A stretch of 17,965 nt of DNA, taken from assembly GCA_014728875.1 (NCBI GenBank), contig WJKV01000120.1:1-17965 (forward strand). Reading direction: 5' to 3'. Source of the stretch: Candidatus Woesearchaeota archaeon (GTDB taxonomy: Archaea > Nanobdellota > Nanobdellia > Woesearchaeales > WJKV01). A program made the translations under genes and the position numbers. How positions within the stretch are numbered: position 1 is the first letter of the stretch; every line of letters begins with the position of its first letter. A model generated the notes under the pieces. The model ran no database searches, was not told where the DNA came from, and worked only from the letters and a program-made list of their open reading frames with translations. Below are positions 1-4,564 of this stretch, one piece after another.

Positions 1-957
1 CTCAAAGACCCTGTCGACAGAAACCATTGTGCTCTGTATTGCGACATTGATGCTGCCCAGCTCGCTGATAGGGCCGAACAATTTTCCCATATATGTGTAT
101 AAGGCCATCAGGCTTCCCACTGTCAGCGCGCCTGTAATCACCTTGAATCCTCCGTACCATAGAATAATCAGCAAAGGTGTGAATGTGATCAATCCGACTA
201 CTGCGCCGCTGTAGCTTTCGAGCAGGTTGAGCTTCAGGTCCTCGCGGATCAATCTCCTGCTGGTCCTTGTATATTTCTTGAGCTTAAGATTTTCAAGAAC
301 AAAGGTCTTGATGGTCTTGATAGAGACCAGACTTTCCTGCAAAAATGAAAGGAAGCCCGCCCCGATCTCCACCAATTTTTTTCTTTGCTTTTTGATTCTC
401 GCTCCGAAGTATTTTTGGGTGACCACATAGAACGGAAAGAATGCAAGACAGCTCAAAGTGACTTTCCAGTTTATCAAAAAGCATATCACCAAAATGAAAG
501 TTCCTGTCAAAACATTCATAAGGATGTCATCGATGAGTATTCCTATGAAGGATTCAATGCCGTACACATCCTCATCCAGTCTCACCAGAATGTCTCCCAG
601 CTGTTTTGTGTAAAAGAAGCCGAGATCCAGTTTCTCAAGATGCTTGAACAGCTGTCTTTTGACACCCAAGACAACATTCTCTTCCAGCTTCTCTGCCTGG
701 TATGAGAAAAATATTCCTACGATTGTCTTCAAAAAGAAAATAAAGATGAAAAACAGCATCAAGGCGACAAGCAGACCGTAATTTTTCGCAATGAATATAT
801 CATCTATAAGAATCTTGATCAGGTAAGGATTCACAATCTCCAGCAAAGAGAGAATGATGGTTATTATGAACAAAAGCAAGAACATCTTCCAGAAAGGCCT
901 TGCATAGCTGATTATTCTTATTGCTTTCTTGAAGAAAGATTTCGTCTTCTTATTCAT
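1..957 (-). CDS. ABC exporter, membrane domain (partial, cut by window edge)
   Basis: The minus strand is open from an ATG at 957 to the window edge: 319 codons with no stop. The start reads MNKKTKSFFKKAIRI. The translation matches the transmembrane domain of type I ABC exporters (MsbA/MdlB/bacteriocin-exporter type). It has several hydrophobic helices, an LGFFYTKQLGDILVRLDEDV segment that fits the family pattern ffxxxxxGdlxxRlxxDv, and SVDRVFE at the edge, which usually sits just before the nucleotide-binding domain. The ATPase half (Walker A, ABC signature, Walker B) lies outside the window, so the fused permease-ATPase layout is inferred. The substrate cannot be told. A GAGTGA sequence lies about 7 bases before the ATG and a TATA-like ATTTAAATAT near 1010-1020. 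A T-rich terminator separates it from the upstream 91-residue gene, so it is probably its own transcription unit. Confidence 0.88.
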   Translation of the reverse strand, partial: MNKKTKSFFKKAIRIISYARPFWKMFLLLFIITIILSLLEIVNPYLIKILIDDIFIAKNYGLLVALMLFFIFIFFLKTIVGIFFSYQAEKLEENVVLGVKRQLFKHLEKLDLGFFYTKQLGDILVRLDEDVYGIESFIGILIDDILMNVLTGTFILVICFLINWKVTLSCLAFFPFYVVTQKYFGARIKKQRKKLVEIGAGFLSFLQESLVSIKTIKTFVLENLKLKKYTRTSRRLIREDLKLNLLESYSGAVVGLITFTPLLIILWYGGFKVITGALTVGSLMALYTYMGKLFGPISELGSINVAIQSTMVSVDRVFE

Positions 958-1047
958 ACTCTATCACTCTTTTTTCAGGCGCACCCTCTAGAAGATATTT
1001 CAACTTATTGCTATATTTAAATTATTCGCTTTCTGACCTTAACGTCA

Positions 1048-1078
1048 AAGAAAAAGATGATAAAAAAAAGAAAATAGT
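1048..1078 (-). terminator. T-rich archaeal terminator after the 91-residue gene
   Basis: On the minus strand, immediately after the stop codon of the 91-residue gene, there is a run of eight T (1062-1069) flanked by shorter T runs (1071-1074 and 1051-1055). Archaeal RNA polymerase terminates intrinsically at such oligo-T tracts without needing a hairpin. It would separate this gene from the ABC exporter downstream. Confidence 0.55.
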
Positions 1079-1079
1079 T

Positions 1080-1355
1080 TTACATGTAATCTGCTGGATT
1101 AACTCCTCTTTTAACAATCTTCCATTTGAACTTCTTTCCGGTAGTAGCTGCTCCTAGAGGGGCAACGACCACGAACGAATGCAATGCAGGTTCTGTTCCA
1201 ACAGGTAGCTTAACCTTCATCTCAGGACCTGTTCCAGAAGGAGCTTTAGGTCTTACAACAACAGTGGAATATTGTTTTCCTCCTCCAAAAGGACTTGCCG
1301 ATGTAACTTGAGTAACCTGACCCATTACATGTCTTTTTGCCATTTTTTTAGCCAT
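1080..1355 (-). CDS. 91-residue basic protein of unknown function, probably highly expressed
   Basis: I do not recognise this family. The protein begins MAKKMAKRHVMGQVTQV, has a glycine/proline-rich middle (SPFGGGKQYS, PKAPSGTGPE) and alternating short hydrophobic stretches that suggest beta strands (STVVVRP, MKVKLPV, SFVVVAP), and ends in a basic strand and NPADYM. It has no signal peptide, membrane helix, cysteine or zinc motif. Three in-frame ATGs lie at 1361, 1355 and 1343. A perfect ribosome binding site GGAGGTGA (1362-1369) abuts the first and leaves 7 bases between GGAGGTG and the ATG at 1355. Seven is the spacing seen for pcn in this window, so I chose 1355. The strong BRE/TATA promoter, perfect ribosome binding site and following oligo-T tract point to an abundant small protein, perhaps nucleic-acid or ribosome associated. 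That function is inference only. Confidence 0.8.
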   Translation of the reverse strand: MAKKMAKRHVMGQVTQVTSASPFGGGKQYSTVVVRPKAPSGTGPEMKVKLPVGTEPALHSFVVVAPLGAATTGKKFKWKIVKRGVNPADYM

Positions 1356-1415
1356 CAACATTCACCTCCGTTTTTTACAATGTGTTAATGTCTTAGAGTA
1401 ATAAATAAAGTTAAG

Positions 1416-1450
1416 TATATAAACTTTTCTATTTTTAATGTTCACTTCAA
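1416..1450 (-). promoter_or_regulatory. Promoter of the 91-residue gene with upstream box
   Basis: On the minus strand a purine-rich BRE, AGAAAAG (1424-1430), runs directly into a TATA box, TTTATATA (1416-1423). A start about 27 bases downstream would fall near 1393 and leave a leader of roughly 38 bases holding the ribosome binding site. Six bases upstream of the BRE is TTGAAGTGAACATT (1437-1450). The same element, with one change, precedes the promoter of the cold-shock-like pair. Confidence 0.7.
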
Positions 1451-1481
1451 ATTGTCCCTTTTTGAGGACGGCCTGTGAATT

Positions 1482-1706
1482 TCAGTATTTTTTCTTCCGC
1501 CTGAACAGACCTTTCTCTTCGACCTTCTTGATTATCTTTGCCTCTCCGTCAGGCTGCATGTCAAAGTATACCATGTCATTCAATTTGTATTTGTTTCTCG
1601 GCGCCCTGAAATAAATGTCTTTGCCGAACAAGACTCTTATCTTTCCGACATCCTTGGTCCTGCTTCCTGCATTGATCTCCTTGATCCTTCCCTTTCTATA
1701 AGCCAT
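1482..1706 (-). CDS. 74-residue basic protein, cold-shock/OB-fold-like
   Basis: A small basic protein starting MAYRKGRIKEIN. The order of conserved-looking elements resembles a cold-shock domain: GRIKEIN (5-12) like the GxVKxFN first strand, GKIRV (21-25) like the GxI second strand, GKDIYF (28-33) like GxDVFxH, LNDMVYFD (42-49) like LxxGxxVxFxV, and AKIIKKV (56-62) like the final A-x-N-V strand. The aromatic FGFI RNA-binding core of true CspA is absent, so this is a divergent OB-fold guess and not an assignment. The last dozen residues are almost all Lys, Arg and aromatic. It follows the paralogous gene by 9 bases. Its ribosome binding site GAGGTG (1717-1722) overlaps the TGA stop of that gene, so translation is probably coupled. 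I infer RNA binding. Confidence 0.78.
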   Translation of the reverse strand: MAYRKGRIKEINAGSRTKDVGKIRVLFGKDIYFRAPRNKYKLNDMVYFDMQPDGEAKIIKKVEEKGLFRRKKKY

Positions 1707-1715
1707 TGTTAATCA

Positions 1716-1961
1716 TCACCTCATCTTGTTTTTATCATTGAACTTCTTCAGATTTATTGCCCAGCTTTTTGTTCCTGTCAGTCCGAACAAGCCTCTTTTC
1801 ATCTTTCTTTCATAGCTTATCTTGTCGTATATCTTGAACTTGAATTTCTCTCTAGGCATAGGCTTCATCTCAATCTTTCCTCCCTGATCCTGAGAAATAA
1901 CCCCCCATACTTCCCTGCCGTTCGTCTTCAAGGAAGTTATATGGCCTGTAAATCTTGCGAT
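1716..1961 (-). CDS. Cold-shock/OB-like small protein, paralogue of the next gene, apparent ATC start
   Basis: The only standard in-frame start is a TTG at 1931, which would give 71 residues beginning MKTNGREVWG but has no ribosome binding site. A clear AGAGGTGA (1968-1975) lies further upstream, and 7 bases after its GAGGTG core stands ATC (1959-1961), in frame. Reading from there gives (M)ARFTGHITSLKTNG, 81 residues. That beginning lines up with the downstream neighbour (MAYRKGRI against MARFTGHI), and later segments also match in type: G-V-I at 20-22, YDKISYE (45-51) and a final AINL (68-71). A TAA lies two codons before the ATC, so no longer ORF exists. Either initiation occurs at ATC or an ATG was misread. 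The C-terminus is basic. Like its neighbour it is probably an RNA-binding OB-fold protein, but I cannot name the family. Confidence 0.7.
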   Translation of the reverse strand: MARFTGHITSLKTNGREVWGVISQDQGGKIEMKPMPREKFKFKIYDKISYERKMKRGLFGLTGTKSWAINLKKFNDKNKMR

Positions 1962-2015
1962 GTTTTATCACCTCTTAATCTATATTATTAATCTAATACA
2001 ACCAATTAGTCTTAC

Positions 2016-2056
2016 TCATTTAATAACTTTTCTAAAAACGAGAATGTTCATTTCAA
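2016..2056 (-). promoter_or_regulatory. Promoter of the cold-shock-like gene pair with upstream box
   Basis: On the minus strand BRE AGAAAAG (2027-2033) is followed by the TATA-like GTTATTAAATGA (2016-2027). The expected start near 1995 leaves a leader of about 34 bases carrying AGAGGTGA. Nine bases upstream of the BRE is TTGAAATGAACATT (2043-2056), matching 13 of 14 bases of the element before the 91-residue gene's promoter. Confidence 0.65.
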
Positions 2057-2080
2057 TAGAAATCTTCTTTTTTCGGCAGT

Positions 2081-2818
2081 TTAGTCAGTGTCCACTCTCG
2101 GCGCAAGGATGAATGCAAGCAACAATTTATCGATGACCTTGTATTCTATCCTTAATGGATAGTCCTTGTTGAACTGCAGGCTGACATTATTGGCCAGCTT
2201 GCTGCCTTTTGTTATCTTTTTCAGGTATTCTATGCTGTATCTTGCCTTGACCTTGCCTTTTGTCTGGATCTTTGTTTCTTCGTCCTCTGCGATCTCAATC
2301 TTTGCCTGCGACAAATCACCTTCTGCACTAATGGTGAAATTGTTTGGCGCCGCCTCTAGGCTGACAGATTCTGCGACAATGTCGACATCCTCTATTGCCT
2401 CGTCCATGACATTCGTTGTGGTGTTGACAAGGACCGGAAACTGAAGATCAGGAATCTTCTGTTCTTTGTCTTCAAGCTCAAGAATCGGCAGTGAAAACGT
2501 CCTGGTGCTCTTGCCCTTCAAGGTTATCTTCAACTTTGCTTCTTCCATTTCAAGCGTGAGCAAATCAGAAAGGCTTGCCCTCCTCAGGATCTTTTTCAGA
2601 TTGTCCAGATTTATTGACAATTCTGTGTCTTTGTCAACATTGTATTCTACAAAAGAACTTGACAACAGCTTGAATATGACCATTGCAACATTAGCAGGAT
2701 CCATTGCAACAAGCTCTACTGCGTCCTTTGTTATCTTGAATCTTGCTTCGTTCACCAAGTCAGATATAACAGCAATACTGTCTTTTAGGTATCTCGGTTC
2801 TGCTAATGTCAGTTTCAT
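2081..2818 (-). CDS. pcn: DNA polymerase sliding clamp (PCNA)
   Basis: A full-length archaeal PCNA of 245 residues, the usual family length. It forms a trimeric ring around DNA and tethers polymerases, ligase and nucleases carrying PIP boxes. Both PCNA domains are visible. The N-terminal half has DLVNEARFKI followed by LVAMDPANVAMV (typical DP..VAMV). The interdomain connector runs about 113-128 (LELEDKEQKIPDLQF). The C-terminal domain has the expected SIEYLKKITKGSKLANNVSLQF and PLRIEYKV stretches and ends LLAFILAPRVDTD, the usual hydrophobic pocket tail. The start is fixed by GAGGGGGT (2826-2833), 7 bases before the ATG. A TATA-like ATTTAAATAT lies at 2859-2868, so the leader is short. The histone gene lies just upstream on the same strand. 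DP2 in this window ends in a PIP box and is an obvious partner. Confidence 0.97.
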   Translation of the reverse strand: MKLTLAEPRYLKDSIAVISDLVNEARFKITKDAVELVAMDPANVAMVIFKLLSSSFVEYNVDKDTELSINLDNLKKILRRASLSDLLTLEMEEAKLKITLKGKSTRTFSLPILELEDKEQKIPDLQFPVLVNTTTNVMDEAIEDVDIVAESVSLEAAPNNFTISAEGDLSQAKIEIAEDEETKIQTKGKVKARYSIEYLKKITKGSKLANNVSLQFNKDYPLRIEYKVIDKLLLAFILAPRVDTD

Positions 2819-2858
2819 TGAAGTTACCCCCTCTGTTTAGCTAAAAGATTATAATCTA

Positions 2859-2868
2859 ATATTTAAAT
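2859..2868 (-). promoter_or_regulatory. TATA box for pcn
   Basis: ATTTAAATAT on the minus strand lies about 45 bases before the pcn ATG. The predicted transcript start near 2837 would leave a leader of roughly 18 bases containing the GAGGGGGT ribosome binding site. The box lies in the 57-base gap after the histone stop codon, so pcn can be transcribed separately or by read-through from the histone gene. Confidence 0.5.
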
Positions 2869-2875
2869 TTTGCTC

Positions 2876-3094
2876 TCATTTGGATGCGAGCTTGATATCT
2901 GCAGGTTTCACTGTTTTCCTGCCTGAATGCTTTGCAAACTGGACTGCCTTCAAGGCCATTTCTTTTCCGATATCCTCTAAGACTTCTTTCAGTATGGCTT
3001 TTGCACTCTCGCTGACCCTTGGAGCGCCGGCCTTTCTCATGATGGTCTCCATAGAAGCCAATGGCAGTAATTTTTTTGTTTGTTTCTGGACCAT
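2876..3094 (-). CDS. Archaeal histone
   Basis: A 72-residue protein made of a single histone fold, the minimal archaeal type that forms dimers and wraps DNA. Family signatures are plain: LASMETIMRKAGAPRVSESA (helix 1 and loop 1, about 12-31), the long central helix (about 32-55), and FAKHSGRKTVKPADIKLA (loop 2 and helix 3, about 53-70). The RKAGA, FAKHSGRKTVK and D-I-x-L-A motifs are those of HMf-type histones. There is a short basic N-terminal extension (MVQKQTKK) compared with HMfB and no C-terminal tail. No ribosome binding site precedes the ATG, and a TATA box sits about 28 bases upstream, so the mRNA is probably leaderless. A later Met at residue 15 would cut into helix 1 and is not preferred. 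Confidence 0.95.
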   Translation of the reverse strand: MVQKQTKKLLPLASMETIMRKAGAPRVSESAKAILKEVLEDIGKEMALKAVQFAKHSGRKTVKPADIKLASK

Positions 3095-3117
3095 GCTGGT
3101 TATTTATGCTCCCGGAT

Positions 3118-3133
3118 GTTTATAAATGCTTCG
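3118..3133 (-). promoter_or_regulatory. Histone promoter (leaderless)
   Basis: On the minus strand a CGAAGC BRE-like stretch leads into ATTTATAAAC (TATA, 3118-3127). The TATA centre is about 28 bases from the histone ATG at 3094, so transcription should begin at or next to the start codon. It shares the 83-base intergenic region with the divergent hjc promoter. Confidence 0.65.
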
Positions 3134-3146
3134 GTAAAACAATAGC

Positions 3147-3160
3147 TTTAAAAATTTATA
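3147..3160 (+). promoter_or_regulatory. hjc promoter (leaderless)
   Basis: TTTAAAAATTTATA on the plus strand is centred about 26 bases before the hjc ATG at 3178, and no ribosome binding site intervenes. A leaderless transcript is expected. Confidence 0.55.
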
Positions 3161-3177
3161 GGTATAAATATAACAGT

Positions 3178-3573
3178 ATGAGCAGGAAGAAGAAAGGCAT
3201 AAATGCTGAAAGAGAGCTGATTCATCTTTTCTGGGCAAACGACTGGATGCCCATCAGGGTGGCTGGCAGTGGCAGTGCACCCATACCCTGCCCCGACATC
3301 ATTGCCAGCAATAGAAAAAGAAAACTGGCCATAGAATGCAAGACTTCGAAGAGCCAGAATCTGTATGTCAACAAAAAAGATATTGAACAATTGAAGGATT
3401 TCTGCGAACGTTTTGATGCTGAATGCTGGCTTGGCATAAGGTTCAACAGGGAAGAATGGCTGTTTCTGCCTCCTCATTTTTTAGAAGAAAAAAAGACTAA
3501 ATTTTTGATAAATGCCCAAAGAGCAAAAGAAAAAGGAGTAAGATTCAACCAATTGATTGAACAACAAGTTTGA
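3178..3573 (+). CDS. hjc: Holliday junction resolvase Hjc
   Basis: A 131-residue archaeal Hjc, a dimeric nuclease that cuts four-way DNA junctions in recombination and fork repair. It has the PD-(D/E)xK core: KGINAERELIHLFW (6-19, with the conserved N-terminal Glu11), RVAGSGSAPIPCPDIIA (27-43, with Asp40), and LAIECKTS (50-57, with Glu53 and Lys55 as the ExK pair). The C-terminal half has GIRF and EEWLFLPP, typical of the family. An in-frame Met at 3061 would add 39 residues antisense to the histone gene, unlike any Hjc, so I use the ATG at 3178. The TATA position supports a leaderless mRNA from that site. The gene is divergent from the histone gene and followed by tfe. Confidence 0.95.
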   Translation: MSRKKKGINAERELIHLFWANDWMPIRVAGSGSAPIPCPDIIASNRKRKLAIECKTSKSQNLYVNKKDIEQLKDFCERFDAECWLGIRFNREEWLFLPPHFLEEKKTKFLINAQRAKEKGVRFNQLIEQQV

Positions 3574-3601
3574 AATGAAGAATAAACGAAAGCTTTATAT
3601 A
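3570..3601 (+). promoter_or_regulatory. tfe promoter with upstream box
   Basis: BRE CGAAAG (3587-3592) and TATA TTTATATA (3594-3601) precede tfe. The expected start near 3625 leaves a leader of about 17 bases holding AAGGGGT. Just upstream is TTGAAATGAAGAAT (3570-3583), which matches 12 of 14 bases of the box before the cold-shock-like pair. Part of it overlaps the hjc stop codon. Confidence 0.6.
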
Positions 3602-3641
3602 CTATACCAAGGAGAAATTAAATTGTTTTTAAGGGGTTCAA

Positions 3642-4148
3642 ATGAGACTGACAAATAGTCTTATCGAAAATGTGATTTCTGAAACTGCAGGGCCGGATGT
3701 GGTGCCTCTAGTCATGAAACTAAAGAACAAGAAGAATTTCAGCGAATTCAAGCTGGCAGAAGCACTGAATATGGAAGTAAATCATACAAGAAACATGCTG
3801 TACCGGCTTCTGAAACACAACCTTGTGAGTTTCATAAGAAGGAAAGACAAGAGAAAAGGATGGTACATCTATTACTGGACCTTCAAGCTTAAACAAATCA
3901 AACATGTAGTGAAACAACTGAAAAAAGAAAGATTGGACAGGCTAACAGAAAGATTGAAAAGAGAACAGGAAAATTATTTTTTCACTTGCACAAACAAGTG
4001 CATGAGGATCGGCTTTGAAAATGCAGTAGAGTTCCAGTACAAATGCCCTGAATGCGGAGAACTGCTGATACAGGAAGACAACAGCGAAAAAATAAAAGAG
4101 ATCAAGAAAGAGATAAAAGATCTTGAAAAATTTCTAAAAAACGCATAG
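3642..4148 (+). CDS. tfe: Transcription initiation factor E subunit alpha (TFE)
   Basis: A 168-residue archaeal TFE alpha, the homologue of the TFIIE alpha N-terminus. It helps open the promoter and stabilises the RNA polymerase pre-initiation complex. Residues 1-90 form a winged helix (FSEFKLAEALNMEVNHTR, NMLYRLLKHNLVSFIRRKDK, then GWYIYYWTF). A basic helical linker spans about 83-110. A zinc ribbon follows with Cys116 and Cys120 (CTNKC) and Cys135 and Cys138 (CPEC), with the family-like F-E-N-A-V-E-F between. The first knuckle is CX3C where well-studied TFEs have CX2C. The protein ends in a charged helix (EDNSEKIKEIKKEIKDLEKF). The ribosome binding site AAGGGGT lies 4 bases before the ATG. 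It has its own promoter downstream of hjc. Confidence 0.94.
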   Translation: MRLTNSLIENVISETAGPDVVPLVMKLKNKKNFSEFKLAEALNMEVNHTRNMLYRLLKHNLVSFIRRKDKRKGWYIYYWTFKLKQIKHVVKQLKKERLDRLTERLKREQENYFFTCTNKCMRIGFENAVEFQYKCPECGELLIQEDNSEKIKEIKKEIKDLEKFLKNA

Positions 4149-4173
4149 AATTCTTCTAAATTTTCTTAAACAA

Positions 4174-4185
4174 GATTTTTAAATT
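4174..4185 (+). promoter_or_regulatory. TATA box for the 84-residue gene
   Basis: The A/T-rich GATTTTTAAATTT stretch in the gap after tfe is the best TATA candidate. It would start transcription near 4207 and give a leader of about 60 bases, longer than others in this window. Confidence 0.4.
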
Positions 4186-4212
4186 TCTATGACTAAAGAT
4201 CATACTGAACTT

Positions 4213-4228
4213 GAACTTTGCAAGGTTC
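4213..4228 (+). promoter_or_regulatory. Near-perfect palindrome/hairpin in the leader of the 84-residue gene
   Basis: GAACTTTGCAAGGTTC is palindromic at 14 of 16 bases. In RNA it can form a 6-pair stem (one U-G pair) closed by UGCA. It overlaps a tandem GAACTT GAACTT (4207-4218). It lies between the predicted transcript start and the ribosome binding site GAGGTG (4255-4260), so it could be an operator or an RNA control element. No function is known. Confidence 0.35.
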
Positions 4229-4265
4229 CTAAAAACAAGAATAAAAAATCATTAGAGGTGTTAAA

Positions 4266-4520
4266 ATGGCACAAAAACCAGAACAAAAATTCAGAGTGGG
4301 CAATATCAGCGCAACCATCTGGAACAATGAATCAAAAAAGGAAGGAAAAATAAACCAGTTCAAGACTGTCAGTTTTGAACGAAATTACAAAGACAAGGAT
4401 GATGAATGGCAGACAAGCAACAGCCTGACAATCAATGACCTGCCGAAAGCAATGGTCGTGCTTGGCAAGGCTTATGAATTCCTTGCTTTGAAACAGATAG
4501 AAACAGAAGCAAGCGCATAA
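4266..4520 (+). CDS. 84-residue conserved-looking small protein, possible PC4-like nucleic-acid binder
   Basis: I do not recognise a named family with certainty. The protein has the look of a compact beta-sheet followed by one helix. FRVGNISATIWNNE (9-22), QFKTVSFERNYKDKD (31-45), EWQTSNSLTIND (47-58) and then an amphipathic helix (LPKAMVVLGKAYEFLALK, 59-76) give a strand-strand-strand-strand-helix order, as in PC4/whirly single-strand-binding folds. The FxVGxxxATIWxN and VSFxRxYKDKDxxW segments look like a conserved family signature. There is no signal peptide, membrane helix or cysteine. GAGGTG lies 5 bases before the ATG. It follows tfe and hjc, and this setting among DNA and transcription genes is why I suggest nucleic-acid binding. 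That remains inference. Confidence 0.8.
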   Translation: MAQKPEQKFRVGNISATIWNNESKKEGKINQFKTVSFERNYKDKDDEWQTSNSLTINDLPKAMVVLGKAYEFLALKQIETEASA

Positions 4521-4533
4521 AATAAACAAAAAG

Positions 4534-4544
4534 CTTAAAAACTA
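4534..4544 (+). promoter_or_regulatory. Promoter of the 270-residue membrane protein (leaderless)
   Basis: CTTAAAAACTA is centred about 27 bases before the ATG at 4565 with no ribosome binding site between, which suggests leaderless initiation. Confidence 0.45.
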
Positions 4545-4563
4545 TTTTTCTTATTCTTTTTTT
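4544..4563 (+). terminator. T-rich terminator of the 84-residue gene
   Basis: After the 84-residue gene the plus strand carries TTTTT, TT and TTTTTTT runs within 20 bases. This is a plausible archaeal oligo-T terminator. It lies between the next gene's TATA box and its ATG, so it overlaps that gene's initiation region. Confidence 0.4.
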
Positions 4564-4564
4564 A

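Noticed and set aside
385..705. 106-residue plus-strand ORF
   Set aside because: It lies wholly antisense to the ABC exporter, whose protein is clearly conserved. The ORF has no recognisable features or ribosome binding site.
958..2080. Box C/D small RNA (GTGATGATT near 1715)
   Set aside because: The box-C-like word coincides with the ribosome binding site of the 74-residue gene, and no paired box D or D'/C' was found.
3061..3177. Upstream Met for Hjc, giving a 170-residue protein
   Set aside because: The extra 39 residues would be antisense to the histone gene and have no counterpart in Hjc. Promoter spacing and family length favour 3178.
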